Part shown: piece after piece, positions 1 through 8,272 of the stretch
Layout of the letters: each line of letters opens with the position of its first letter
Numbering within the stretch: the stretch's first letter is position 1
DNA from: CANHEE01 sp043777755
GTDB taxonomy: Bacteria; Bacteroidota; Bacteroidia; Chitinophagales; Saprospiraceae
Direction of reading: 5' to 3'
NCBI GenBank assembly: GCA_043777755.1
Contig: JAYWHK010000318.1
Span: forward strand, 1 to 41,417
Length of the DNA stretch: 41,417 nucleotides
Notes under the pieces: generated by a model
What the model was told of the DNA's origin: nothing
The model's database searches: none
The model's input: only the letters and a program-made list of their open reading frames with translations
Program-made: the position numbers and the translations under genes

Positions 1-141
1 GATTTTATGTTTTATTTAATCACGAATTTTACCTAATTAAATGGATTTTCACTAATCGTGATGTAAAGATTAAATCTAATTTCACTGATTTTATTAAAAC
101 TTCGTTTTAACATTAAGCGTACCTAATTTTTTACACTAAAG

Positions 142-180
142 TAAAAAAGTCAGCGAAGGAAACTCCGCTGACTTTTTTTA
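142..180 (-). terminator. Rho-independent terminator of the small T9SS cargo gene
   Basis: The arms TAAAAAAGTCAGCG (142-155) and CGCTGACTTTTTTA (166-179) pair perfectly around a short loop and are flanked by A and T runs. It lies 16 bases beyond the stop codon of the minus-strand gene that ends at 196. The bases left of it (1-141) hold no gene; the only thing I see there is a weak 7-bp inverted repeat ATCACGA/TCGTGAT (19-25 and 56-62). Confidence 0.8.
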
Positions 181-195
181 TAACATTAAGTTAGA

Positions 196-924
196 TTATT
201 CGATAACCAATTTTTTAGTTTGGAATTTACCTTCGTTGTTACGGATAACTACGAAATGCAAACCACTTGCCAAACCATCTCTTTCGATAACAGCTTGATT
301 AGTAACGTTTTGGATAGTACGAACAACTTGACCAACTGCATTTGTTACGTTGATTGTATAAACACCATTACCTTCGATGCTAACAACAGCGTCCAATGAA
401 GTAGGATTAGGTGTAATTGTTACGTTATTTTCTAACAATAAATCATCAACACCAACTTTACCACAAGCTGTACAAGCGTCCCACTTGAAGCAAATTGTTG
501 CAGCAGCAGTAGGGATTTTGTACTTACGGTTGCCATCGCCATTTGAAGCATCAACACAAGTACCAGCAGTAGTTGCCAAACACTCTTGCTCAATACCGCA
601 TCCGCCCCAAGTCGTAGCTGTATTCAAAAACTTGAATAACAAATCTGCACCTTTTGCGCTGTTAGGGAAAGTAATCTTAGTAGAATAAATGTTGTTTGGC
701 AAAGCTGTGAAAGTAGGAGCCGTTGGTGGATCCCAATCAAGCATTGCAACACCGCCAGCTTTTGCTGCCTGAGCTGCAAAGTTACCAGCGATTCTAACTT
801 TTGATACTTTGTTACCAGCTACTTTCAAATAATCTGTAAGATCAATTTGGAAAGTAACATCAACTTGTGCGTTTAACTGTACTGCCATAAACGCAACCAA
901 TAAAAACATGTAAACTTTTTTCAT
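196..924 (-). CDS. Secreted protein with type A T9SS C-terminal sorting domain
   Basis: This 242-residue protein has a signal peptide (MKKVYMFLLVAFMAVQLNAQ, cleavage after Ala-Gln about residue 20). The middle part (about 21-155) starts VDVTFQIDLTDY and contains VRIAGNF, FKF and a Cys-containing GNRKY segment. This resembles the starch-binding/CBM-like beta domains common in Bacteroidota secreted proteins. Residues about 170-242 form a type A T9SS sorting domain: ITPNPTS at its start, GLASGLHFVVI in the middle and a final KKLVIE. It is therefore expected to be exported by Sec, passed through the T9SS and anchored or released at the surface. The ligand is unknown. It stands alone, with its own promoter and terminator. 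Confidence 0.8.
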   Translation of the reverse strand: MKKVYMFLLVAFMAVQLNAQVDVTFQIDLTDYLKVAGNKVSKVRIAGNFAAQAAKAGGVAMLDWDPPTAPTFTALPNNIYSTKITFPNSAKGADLLFKFLNTATTWGGCGIEQECLATTAGTCVDASNGDGNRKYKIPTAAATICFKWDACTACGKVGVDDLLLENNVTITPNPTSLDAVVSIEGNGVYTINVTNAVGQVVRTIQNVTNQAVIERDGLASGLHFVVIRNNEGKFQTKKLVIE

Positions 925-972
925 ACTGAATTTGTTTTTAAATGAAATATTATTTTAGTTTAAAAAGATTTG

Positions 973-980
973 CAAATATA
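973..980 (-). promoter_or_regulatory. Promoter -7 box for the small T9SS cargo gene
   Basis: On the minus strand the sequence TATATTTG, followed by C, matches the Bacteroidota TAnnTTTG -7 consensus about 50 bases before the start codon at 924. No clear TTTG -33 element is seen. Confidence 0.55.
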
Positions 981-1055
981 TATATCTTTTCTAATTTAAT
1001 ATTATTTTTTTAAAAATTTTTTTAAAATTTTTTGTCGAAAAAAAATTTTTTTTAA

Positions 1056-1137
1056 GGGTGACTTCCCCGAAGGAACTCCTTGGGAGTAGTCGCACACATC
1101 ACGTTTGCTTAGGGAGGAAATGCAATAGAAGTTACCC
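1056..1137. ncRNA. Candidate structured RNA (unidentified)
   Basis: A GC-richer block of about 85 bases stands out in very AT-rich intergenic DNA. Its ends pair as a 10-bp closing stem: GGGTGACTTC (1056-1065) with GAAGTTACCC (1128-1137), with one G-U pair. Inside, CCCGAAGG (1066-1073) pairs with CCTTGGG (1078-1084) over an AACT loop with one bulged G. The remaining 40 bases (1085-1127) may make a third, weaker arm using TTGC/GCAA. This is a three-way-junction layout. I compared it by eye with SRP RNA, 6S, tmRNA and common riboswitches and found no convincing match. Strand is unknown. A riboswitch-like leader is unlikely, because the nearest plus-strand gene start is about 790 bases away. Confidence 0.4.
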
Positions 1138-1159
1138 CATCAGCTTTTTTTGTAAAAAT

Positions 1160-1197
1160 AAAAAAGCCTTGACAAAATCTTTTGTCAAGGCTTTTTT
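1160..1197 (-). terminator. Strong hairpin terminator after the muconolactone-isomerase-like gene
   Basis: Arms of 18 bases (1160-1177 and 1180-1197) are perfectly complementary. The stem core is GCCTTGACAAAA/TTTTGTCAAGGC with A and T tails on both sides, so it could work in both directions. It lies directly beyond the stop codon of the minus-strand gene at 1199. Confidence 0.85.
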
Positions 1198-1198
1198 C

Positions 1199-1546
1199 CT
1201 AATTGATAGAAAAGTCTGATACTTCTGTTTGTGGCATATTAAAAATGGTCAAACACGAAATGTCAAGGTTCATCAAAGGTGTCAAAGGCATTTCTGCGAG
1301 TAACTCCATGAGTTCAAACTCTGAATTGACTTTGAAGATTGCCCAAATTTTGGAGCTTTCTAATGAAAGTGCATAACTAATCAGTTTGCCTTTTCTGAAG
1401 TAACGATTAACGATTTTTCGCTGCGGCGTAATGCGAGCGATAAACTCTTGACTGAGGCTTTCTGGGAGGCTGAAATCCACCATGTATTGGTACGTTACGT
1501 TTTTTGTGCTTTTTGATTCTTGTTGGAACACGCTAAAATTCTTCAT
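1199..1546 (-). CDS. Muconolactone-isomerase-like small protein
   Basis: This is a 115-residue soluble protein without a signal peptide. The central part, YMVDFSLPESLSQEFIARI through RYFRKGKLISYALS and the following IWAIFKVNSEFELMELLAEMPL, follows the pattern of the ferredoxin-like, muconolactone delta-isomerase-type family (beta strand, helix, KG..I.YALS, strand, helix with LL..MPL, final strand DI..L). Such proteins are common in Bacteroidota as stand-alone genes with no proven reaction. There are no neighbours of aromatic catabolism here, so the true isomerase reaction is doubtful. The start is the only Met in a good position. Confidence 0.65.
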   Translation of the reverse strand: MKNFSVFQQESKSTKNVTYQYMVDFSLPESLSQEFIARITPQRKIVNRYFRKGKLISYALSLESSKIWAIFKVNSEFELMELLAEMPLTPLMNLDISCLTIFNMPQTEVSDFSIN

Positions 1547-1596
1547 AATTAAAAATTAGTGGATAAGCGGACGCATAAATTAAGCAATGCTATTCT

Positions 1597-1637
1597 GTCA
1601 TTGAGAAAGAAGTTGTTTATACTTCTTTCTCAATGAC
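1597..1637. repeat. 17-bp perfect palindrome in a 378-base intergenic region
   Basis: GTCATTGAGAAAGAAGT (1597-1613) is repeated in inverse at 1621-1637 around the loop TGTTTAT. No T run follows, so it is not a typical terminator. It lies between divergent genes (1546 on minus, 1925 on plus) and could be a regulator site or a small mobile palindrome. The rest of 1547-1924 is AT-rich with no recognisable promoter of good quality and no gene I can support. Confidence 0.6.
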
Positions 1638-1924
1638 TTGGAAAAATAAGCATGATTAATTTAGCCCACTATTAATGGAACAAATATTTTTTATTGGCGG
1701 CTTCTGAAATACATACATCTATACATATTCTTACAAAATCAACGCCATAAACTTAATTCTGTCGAAAATAATTGGCATGACATTTTTTTATCAATTGAAA
1801 AAAAATGAAAAATATTTTATTTATTACAAAAAATTATATGTTACGGTATGCTTTTTGAACGTTATCATATTAATACTATATAAAATTCGTTTCCCAGACG
1901 ATTTCTACTACACAAATTATAAAT

Positions 1925-4900
1925 ATGACGACTATGAAACGCCGTGTCCCAGTATGTTTCTCAGTACAACAATTTCATCTTTTGAGATTCTTTGTGCTTG
2001 GTTTTTTCCTTTGTTTTGGCTTAGGATTGAGCGCACAACCCATTTTTAGCAATTTTCCACCTGATTTAACTGTCGAATGTGACAATGTGCCTGTTACACC
2101 AATGCCTACAGCTGTTGGTTTGGGTGCTTGTATGTCCGTAAATGTAGCGTTTAGCGAGGTGACTACCGCAGGTAATACGTGCGCACAAGGCAAGGTAATT
2201 CAGCGAATTTATACCGCTACGGACAACTGTGGTTTGGTACAAATTCAAACGCAAACAATTACGGTTCGAGATACAAAAGCACCACAAATTATTTTTACAG
2301 CACCACTTTTAATTGGTAAAAAAAATCTCGATACGTTGGTTGTTCCTTGCGATATGCCAATGCTTTTTGATGCAAGTAGTGCTTATGCAACAGATGCTTG
2401 TGATGATTTTGTACAAACAGAATTTAAAGACAACCTACAACTTCTGGGCAATTGCAAAAAAGATGGGTACATTATGTTGATGAATTGTTCTTGGATTGCT
2501 ACAGACGATTGCGGCAACAAAACAGAAGTTATCTTGTATTTTAAAGTAGTGGATACAAAACCACCTTGGATTAACAATGCGCCTTCTGATATTACAATAG
2601 ATTGTGATAATCCACTTTCGTATTTTAGTCAAAATCCTACTTTTAAAGACAATTGCGATAACAACCCTTTTATTGCGACGAGTGTCAATGTTCAAAATAT
2701 TTTATTTTGTCAAAATAGTAGAATCGTTATAAGAGGTTGGACTGTAACTGATGCTTGTGGAAATAGTGTTTCTGCAACACAAAAAGTGACTATTTCAGAT
2801 ACGAAACCGCCTGTCATTAGCAATATGCCAAAAGACGTTACTATATTATATGGTCAGCCGATTCCTTCGATTCCGAAACCAATTGCTACGGACAACTGTA
2901 CTGGCCCAATTTCGCTAACATCGACCATTAATAAAAGTGCCATCACCTGCGATTCTTTGTTGGTTTATCGTTTTACAGCAAAAGATGCTTGCGGAAATAC
3001 TACTGTTTCGGAGCAGAAAATTACGATTTTGATGCCAAAACCAAGCCTTGGCGTATTACAAATTGATGCTGTTCCTTGTTTGCCTCAAAATGATTCTTTG
3101 AAAGTAACCTTTAAAGAATCAACAGCTTCTATTGTGCCAAAAAACTACTCAAAAATATATGTTTTGGCAGATAAAACGACTGGTACAATTCTAAATTTGA
3201 GCGTTAATCCTTTTTTTACAATAAAAAAAGAAGGCGATTATTCGATATATATTTTGATTTATCAAAAATCATTTAATCCATACAATGTGCTGAAAATCAG
3301 CAATATAACAAGTGCATCGGGTTGTTTTTTATTTAATCCAAATGGTTCTATTTTTAATGTCAAAGCCTGTGTTCCAAACTGTGTTTTGGCGGATTTGACA
3401 AAAGCCACAACGAGCGACGTCAATTGTGGTCAGCAAGATGGAGCGATTGATTTGAACGTTTCGGTAAGCAATTACAACTTCAAATGGAACACTGGCGACA
3501 CGACTTTTAGCTTAAAAAACCTTACAGTTGGCGATTATTCGGTGACAATTACAGCAAAAAATAACGATACTTGTAAAGTTGTAAAAATTTTTACTTTAAA
3601 AAATATTGGAAAATTAGTGCTTGATGCGCCTAAGCTAACGGCTGCGGACTGTGGAAATCCTTTTGGCTCGGCAGCTTTTTCAGATACGACACTGACTTAT
3701 ACTTGGTTTGATGGACAGAAAATATTTTCGAGAAAAGATTTAAAACCTGGCATTTATGAAGTAACTGTTACGAAAAACACCTGTTCAGATGTGGTGAAAT
3801 TTGAGGTTTTAGCCACCGGGCAATTGTCAGTTACTGCGCCAATAAAAACTTTAACGAGCTGTACTTCTGCCAACGGTTCAGTAGTTTTTTCAGATACGAC
3901 ACTGACTTATACTTGGTTTGATGGCAAAAAAACTTATCAAAGGAATGACCTCAAAGCTGGAACGTATCAAGTGACAGCAACCAAGAACGCTTGTTCAACC
4001 ATTCTTGATTTTGAAATTTTTTCTGATAAAAAAATAAATATAATTCCTGATAGTAGCTTGATTCTGAAAGAGTTAGAATGTAAAGATGGCGTAAAACTCT
4101 GTATTCCAATCAATCTGGTGGATTACATGAATTTGAATGTGAGTGATAACGGTCAGCCTTTCACAGGTAAAATAACAGCTTGTAAGTTCGATACACTTAT
4201 TAATTATTCTTATTTAATTTTTCCAGATACAGGAAAAGCAGGCCCGTATCTTTTGGAATTTTGGAATCTTGATGGCAAAAAAATAAAAAGTGTTTTTGAT
4301 AATGTTAATACGCTTGTTGATTCGATGAACGTATGGAATCCTACTGGAAATTGGAAATTAAATAAGGCTCAATTCACGATTGAAGGTGGTGATAAAAAAT
4401 CTCAGTATGGTGACATGACGGTGAAGCAAATCAAAGGTGGCGAAACAGCAACTTTACAACCAAATTGGAATTATATTCCTAAAAATACGAACTTAACGCT
4501 CCAAAAAGGCAAGCATATTTTGGTTTTTGAGGATAAAAGTACAAAATGTAAGGATTCTCTTTACGTAAATGTCCTTTGTGATGAATGTCCGAATGTTTAT
4601 ACGGGCGCAACGAGCATCGTAGCCGATAGCTGTACTGCAAAAACTAAAATTTGTTTAAATTGGAGTTTTTTAGAATTAAAAAATACCATTATTAAAAATA
4701 ATGGAAACATTTATACTGAAAAATTAGAAAATTGTAATGTAAATGGAGCAATTTTTTTACCAGTTGGAATAAATGTGCTAAATTTCAAAGATTCTGTGAG
4801 CAATTGTGAAAAGAGCTACACAATAACTGTAACTTGTAAAAAAGATAGTGTTCCAACTTCAACACAAGCAGCATTTGTTATAAAAAAAGTATGTGTTCCC

Positions 4901-5962
4901 GATGTACTTGACCTTTGTTATGATTCGACTTTTGTAACAAAACCATATACATTGACTGATCTTTGTAAAAATAAAAATTACAAAGCTATTTCATATAAAA
5001 TCAATGACTTATGTATAAAAATAAATGCAATAAGCGAAGGAAAAGATACGATTTGTTTGTATTTTTGTAATGGGAATAAAAAATGCGACACAACTTATTT
5101 GATTGTTGATGTTTGCAAAAAAATAGATGTTGAACCTTCAAAAATAGACACTATTTACAAAGAGGTTTGTCTCAATAAAAACATTTCAGCTTGTGTTGGA
5201 AAATTCTCTATTGGAGAGCTGGAAAGCGTCACAAATTATTGTGCTGCAAACAATACAGGCAATGCAGCTATTCTTGTAACGCCAAAATTCAATTGTATTG
5301 AGGTCAAAGGGAAAAAAATTGGTACAGAAACAGCTTGTATTCGTTTGTGCAACAATCAAGGCAAATGTGATACTGTTATTCTCGTTGTAAATGTCAAAAA
5401 TTGTCCAGATGCTGACCTAAAACTTCCAGTTGCGAAGAAAGATTCGGTCGGGACGCTATTAGAAACAGCAGTACTTATTTTTCCATTATTAAATGATACG
5501 CTCAACGGGCAACTCGTGGATTTTAGGATTATTACTACGCCAAAACATGGAACAGCAGTTATCAATGCGGATAAATCAGTGACTTATACGCCTTATTTTT
5601 CTTTCTGTGACAACAACGATGAATTTGAATATTTTATTGAAAATAAAGCTGGTCGAGATTCTACAAAAGTCTGTATATCAGTCAATTGTGAATCGTTTAT
5701 TATTTTTAATGGTTTTTCACCAAATGGAGACGGCAAAAATGAAGTATTCACAATTCAAGGAATTGAACGTTATGAAGACAGTGAAGTAGATATTTTTAAT
5801 CGTTGGGGAAATAGTGTTTTTTCACGAAAACCATACCGTAACGAGGAAGGGTGGGACGGTACTTGGAATGGCGAAAAATTAGCCGATGGCACTTATTTTT
5901 ATAAAATAAAATTACCTCGTTTGAACAAAACATACATTGGTTATGTCGAAATAAGAAGATAA
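1925..5962 (+). CDS. Large cell-surface protein with HYR-like and SprB-like repeats and type B T9SS domain
   Basis: This 1345-residue protein begins with a signal peptide (hydrophobic FFVLGFFLCFGLGLSAQ about 22-38). Residues about 40-370 hold four HYR/Ig-like units, each with a DLTVECDN- or DITIDCDN-like strand, an ATDNCG-like turn and a DTKPP-like end. Around 480-690 come shorter SprB-like units with C..GxaxF, YTWFDG and LKxGxYxVTxTKNxC. A Cys-rich region follows, then a cadherin/Ig-like domain (about 1165-1250, TPKHGTAVINADKSVTYTP). The last about 85 residues are the gliding-motility-associated type B sorting domain (FNGFSPNGDGKNEVF, FNRWGN, WDGTWNGEKLADGTYFYKI). The even number of Cys per unit suggests disulfides. 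It is probably a surface adhesin exported by T9SS; the ligand is unknown. The start may be residue 1 or the Met at 1934. Confidence 0.85.
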   Translation: MTTMKRRVPVCFSVQQFHLLRFFVLGFFLCFGLGLSAQPIFSNFPPDLTVECDNVPVTPMPTAVGLGACMSVNVAFSEVTTAGNTCAQGKVIQRIYTATDNCGLVQIQTQTITVRDTKAPQIIFTAPLLIGKKNLDTLVVPCDMPMLFDASSAYATDACDDFVQTEFKDNLQLLGNCKKDGYIMLMNCSWIATDDCGNKTEVILYFKVVDTKPPWINNAPSDITIDCDNPLSYFSQNPTFKDNCDNNPFIATSVNVQNILFCQNSRIVIRGWTVTDACGNSVSATQKVTISDTKPPVISNMPKDVTILYGQPIPSIPKPIATDNCTGPISLTSTINKSAITCDSLLVYRFTAKDACGNTTVSEQKITILMPKPSLGVLQIDAVPCLPQNDSLKVTFKESTASIVPKNYSKIYVLADKTTGTILNLSVNPFFTIKKEGDYSIYILIYQKSFNPYNVLKISNITSASGCFLFNPNGSIFNVKACVPNCVLADLTKATTSDVNCGQQDGAIDLNVSVSNYNFKWNTGDTTFSLKNLTVGDYSVTITAKNNDTCKVVKIFTLKNIGKLVLDAPKLTAADCGNPFGSAAFSDTTLTYTWFDGQKIFSRKDLKPGIYEVTVTKNTCSDVVKFEVLATGQLSVTAPIKTLTSCTSANGSVVFSDTTLTYTWFDGKKTYQRNDLKAGTYQVTATKNACSTILDFEIFSDKKINIIPDSSLILKELECKDGVKLCIPINLVDYMNLNVSDNGQPFTGKITACKFDTLINYSYLIFPDTGKAGPYLLEFWNLDGKKIKSVFDNVNTLVDSMNVWNPTGNWKLNKAQFTIEGGDKKSQYGDMTVKQIKGGETATLQPNWNYIPKNTNLTLQKGKHILVFEDKSTKCKDSLYVNVLCDECPNVYTGATSIVADSCTAKTKICLNWSFLELKNTIIKNNGNIYTEKLENCNVNGAIFLPVGINVLNFKDSVSNCEKSYTITVTCKKDSVPTSTQAAFVIKKVCVPDVLDLCYDSTFVTKPYTLTDLCKNKNYKAISYKINDLCIKINAISEGKDTICLYFCNGNKKCDTTYLIVDVCKKIDVEPSKIDTIYKEVCLNKNISACVGKFSIGELESVTNYCAANNTGNAAILVTPKFNCIEVKGKKIGTETACIRLCNNQGKCDTVILVVNVKNCPDADLKLPVAKKDSVGTLLETAVLIFPLLNDTLNGQLVDFRIITTPKHGTAVINADKSVTYTPYFSFCDNNDEFEYFIENKAGRDSTKVCISVNCESFIIFNGFSPNGDGKNEVFTIQGIERYEDSEVDIFNRWGNSVFSRKPYRNEEGWDGTWNGEKLADGTYFYKIKLPRLNKTYIGYVEIRR
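3676..3924 (+). repeat. Recent in-frame internal duplication (39-bp identical blocks)
   Basis: The 39 bases at 3676-3714 are identical to 3886-3924, an offset of 210 bases or exactly 70 codons. Both encode the segment FSDTTLTYTWFDG. Flanking codons are diverged. The rest of each repeat unit is similar only at protein level, so gene conversion or a recent duplication has kept this core identical. Confidence 0.85.
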
Positions 5963-6094
5963 AATATCTTACTGTAAAATATTGCTTGTTTTTTGTTTTA
6001 ATAACTTTCGGAGAGTTTGTAATTGATATTAAATTAGTTAAATATGTAAAAATATTTTACTCAGACAATATTTTATTTTTATTGAAAATAAATT

Positions 6095-6142
6095 ATATTA
6101 AAAAAACTCAGAGGATTAAGCACCCTTTGAGTTTTTTAATAT
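6095..6142. terminator. Bidirectional terminator between the large surface protein and leuB
   Basis: A long hairpin with core AAAAAACTCAGAGG (about 6101-6114) and CCTTTGAGTTTTTT (about 6124-6137), extended by TATATTA/TAATATA, lies between the convergent genes ending at 5962 (plus) and 6206 (minus). A and T tails on both sides suit both transcripts. Confidence 0.75.
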
Positions 6143-6205
6143 AGTATATGTAATCAACCCTTTGAAAATTCTTTTCTTTCTGCTACTTTCTTTGACTAAT
6201 ATCCT

Positions 6206-7261
6206 CTATATATTTCTAACAACCAAATCTCCAAATGCTTCACAACCAATCACTTGTGAAGGACTTAAGTCTGGAGTACCTACATCAGAATTAATCACAG
6301 CGTTCACAGCATTGCGCACATCGGTAGCTTCTTGGGTCAAGCTCAAATAATCCAACAACATCGCTGCGGAGAGAATCGTCGCACTTGGATTAGCAATATC
6401 TTTGCCAGCACCTTGCGGAAAAGAACCATGAATCGGCTCAAACAAAGCTGTTGTTGCGCCAACCGAAGCCGAAGGCAACAAGCCTATCGAACCTGTAATA
6501 ACGCTCGCTTCGTCGCTCAAAATATCGCCAAACATATTTTCAGTCAGCATGACATCAAATTGGGTAGGACTCAAGATGAGTTGCATCGCCGCATTGTCCA
6601 CAAAAAGGAAATCCAACTCAACGCTGGCATATTCTTTTTGGTGTAAATCTTTGACCACCAAACGCCACAAACGACTGGTTTCCAAAACATTAGCCTTGTC
6701 CACGAGCGTTACCTTATTGCGGCGCAATTTGGCTTGTTCAAATGCCAAACGTGCGACACGCTCAATTTCTTCAACGTTGTAACTACACGTATCAAAAGCG
6801 GAATTGCCATCGTCACTTTTACCTTTCTCGCCAAAATAAATACCGCCCGTCAGCTCTCGATAAATGACCATATCAACGCCTTCGATGCGCTCCCGTTTCA
6901 AAGGTGACATTTCCAGCAAAGACTCAAAAGCCGCCACGGGACGAATATTCGCAAACAAACCCAACTCTTTACGCATACGCAAAAGCCCTTGTTCGGGACG
7001 TATTTTTGCATTTGGGTCATTATCGTATTTAGGGTCGCCGATTGCGCCAAATAGAATGGCATCAGCTTTTCTCAAAATTGCCAACGTTTCGTCAGGCAAA
7101 GGATTTCCCGTTTTGTCAATCGCAATTGCGCCAATGTCAGCGTAACTGTACGTAAAATTGTGCTGGTATTTTTTTGCAATAGCGTCCAATACTTTCACGC
7201 CTTGCTTGATAATTTCTGGCCCGATACCGTCGCCAGGAAGAATTGCTATGTTTTTTTGCAT
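6206..7261 (-). CDS. leuB: 3-isopropylmalate dehydrogenase
   Basis: The enzyme oxidises and decarboxylates 3-isopropylmalate to 2-oxoisocaproate with NAD+, the third committed step of leucine synthesis, in the cytosol. At 351 residues it has the usual length. Visible motifs are ILPGDGIGPEI at the N-terminus, YRELTGGIYFG, the substrate and metal loop KANVLETSRLW, FDVMLTENMFGDILSDEAS with metal-binding Asp residues, and the NAD-binding HGSFPQGAGKDIANP. I chose the Met at 7261 because it directly precedes the family N-terminus; an upstream in-frame Met at 7312 would add 17 residues read from a hairpin repeat. It is the last of the four leu genes and lies about 6.8 kb from leuD. No good promoter is visible in the 95 bases before it, so it may be co-transcribed with the toxin-antitoxin genes. 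Confidence 0.97.
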   Translation of the reverse strand: MQKNIAILPGDGIGPEIIKQGVKVLDAIAKKYQHNFTYSYADIGAIAIDKTGNPLPDETLAILRKADAILFGAIGDPKYDNDPNAKIRPEQGLLRMRKELGLFANIRPVAAFESLLEMSPLKRERIEGVDMVIYRELTGGIYFGEKGKSDDGNSAFDTCSYNVEEIERVARLAFEQAKLRRNKVTLVDKANVLETSRLWRLVVKDLHQKEYASVELDFLFVDNAAMQLILSPTQFDVMLTENMFGDILSDEASVITGSIGLLPSASVGATTALFEPIHGSFPQGAGKDIANPSATILSAAMLLDYLSLTQEATDVRNAVNAVINSDVGTPDLSPSQVIGCEAFGDLVVRNI

Positions 7262-7272
7262 AAAAATGAAAC

Positions 7273-7330
7273 CTATCCTAAATCCTTTCCTCCAAAGGAG
7301 TGCTTTGCACAAAGGAAAGGGCTTTTTGAT
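7273..7330. repeat. Leu-junction hairpin repeat, copy at leuB
   Basis: The block reads CCTATCCTAAATCC, a hairpin CCTTTCCT (7284-7291) with AGGAAAGG (7313-7320), then GCTTTTTGAT. The same order (TCCTAAATCC, CT-rich/AG-rich hairpin, CTTTTTGA) occurs upstream of leuD and, decayed, upstream of leuC. An inverted copy lies after leuA. Here the loop region holds an extra insert, CCAAAGGAGTGCTTTGCAC. Confidence 0.7.
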
Positions 7331-7356
7331 TTGTGGATTACAATGGATTTATATTT

Positions 7357-7656
7357 TTAAAAAGGTCTTTTTGTTGGATTTTGACGGGTGTCGAAAAAGT
7401 CTAAAAGTTGAATAATAGAACCATCAAACATATAATACAATTCTATGTTCTTCCCAATTTTTATAAATCTGATTTCTGGGTCGGAGATAGAAGTTCTACC
7501 TGTTTCTGGATATTTTGACAACTGCTTTAATTTTTTATCAATATCTTTCGCCAACACATTTAGCGAGTGACTAAATCCATTTTCTTGTAAATAAAAAATT
7601 TGGTTATCTAACCAATCTTCCGCCTCGGGAGTCCACTCAATTAAGAAATTTTTCAT
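7357..7656 (-). CDS. RelE/ParE-family toxin
   Basis: This 99-residue basic protein has the RelE/ParE fold signature: N-terminal strand MKNFLIEWTPEAEDWLD, a long helix (AKDIDKKLKQLSKYPETGR), then strands IRFIKIGKNIELYYMFDG and IIQLLDFFDTRQNP. In this family the small ribosome-dependent or gyrase-targeting toxin is held inactive by an antitoxin encoded next to it. Its Met at 7656 lies inside the end of the upstream gene (20-base overlap), typical of translationally coupled pairs. Which target it hits cannot be told. It lies between the DGR island and leuB and reads into leuB. Confidence 0.85.
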   Translation of the reverse strand: MKNFLIEWTPEAEDWLDNQIFYLQENGFSHSLNVLAKDIDKKLKQLSKYPETGRTSISDPEIRFIKIGKNIELYYMFDGSIIQLLDFFDTRQNPTKRPF

Positions 7657-7918
7657 ACTTTTCTCTAACTTCACTATGAGGTTTCATTAATTCGGGATGA
7701 TTTTTAGCGGTGTTTTTAGCGTGCAAAATTCTATCTTGCACTTCTTTAGGTAATTCAAGAAGCCAATCTTCGGTTTCGATTTCACTCATAGACTCTTTGA
7801 AAAACTTGAAATAATGAACTAATTTATTACTTTCAACTTTTTCAATCATACTATGCAATGCACCTCTAAGCTCTAATTCGCTTAGTTTTTTTTCATCTAA
7901 ATCAAGTGTGTTTACCAT
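7637..7918 (-). CDS. Putative antitoxin of the RelE/ParE pair
   Basis: This 93-residue acidic protein (MVNTLDLDEKKLSELELRGA...) precedes and overlaps the toxin by 20 bases, the order antitoxin-toxin usual for relBE/parDE loci. The C-terminal part (PHSEVREKYEKFLN) is the likely toxin-wrapping helix. I recognise no standard ribbon-helix-helix motif by eye; proteins of this pattern are common next to ParE-like toxins in Bacteroidota. The call therefore rests mostly on context, size and charge. Confidence 0.75.
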   Translation of the reverse strand: MVNTLDLDEKKLSELELRGALHSMIEKVESNKLVHYFKFFKESMSEIETEDWLLELPKEVQDRILHAKNTAKNHPELMKPHSEVREKYEKFLN

Positions 7919-8272
7919 TCGTTATTTTTTTAAAAGTTCCTTAATTTGGATTAATTCCTGCTAATCATTGATATGAGCGAGCATTTCCATAATTTCATTT
8001 TTCAACTGTAAAACAGTTGAAATTGGTCTATCTCAAAGTTGCTGTTGCCATATTTGTATTTTTTTTAATCCTACATTTTACAGCAAAGTTACACTTTTTT
8101 TGTAAAAAAGAAAGTTATCTTTTTTATCTCAAAGAAAAATAATTACTAAAAATTTAGTGTTTTCCCTATTTATCTATTTTTTAAGCATTTTTTACCATAT
8201 CCTTTCCAACATCTTAACATTTTTTGTCATAACTTTGCAACATTATTCAATCACCAAATAAAATTGCTTTTT
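7919..8272. other. Intergenic region between divergent TA and DGR operons
   Basis: This stretch of 354 bases holds no gene I can support. It contains a 9-bp palindrome, TTTCAACTG (8000-8008) with CAGTTGAAA (8014-8022), possibly an operator for the antitoxin-toxin genes, and the promoter of the DGR operon at its right end. The rest is AT-rich. Confidence 0.6.
8230..8237 (+). promoter_or_regulatory. Promoter -7 box of the DGR operon
   Basis: TAACTTTG followed by C matches TAnnTTTG, 35 bases before the start codon at 8273. A weak TTTC lies at about 8203 in the -33 region. It is the only good promoter seen before the exported DUF4384-like, caspase, HRDC and reverse transcriptase genes. Confidence 0.6.

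Noticed and set aside
1056..1137. SRP RNA or manganese-type riboswitch
   Set aside because: GGAAGGAA-like and GGGAGTAG words looked suggestive, but the conserved SRP apical loop and the two-pair riboswitch layout are missing and no suitable downstream gene exists.
1777..2049. 90-codon open frame before the large surface protein
   Set aside because: It overlaps the signal-peptide region of the 1345-residue protein in another frame and is composed of AT-rich low-complexity codons.
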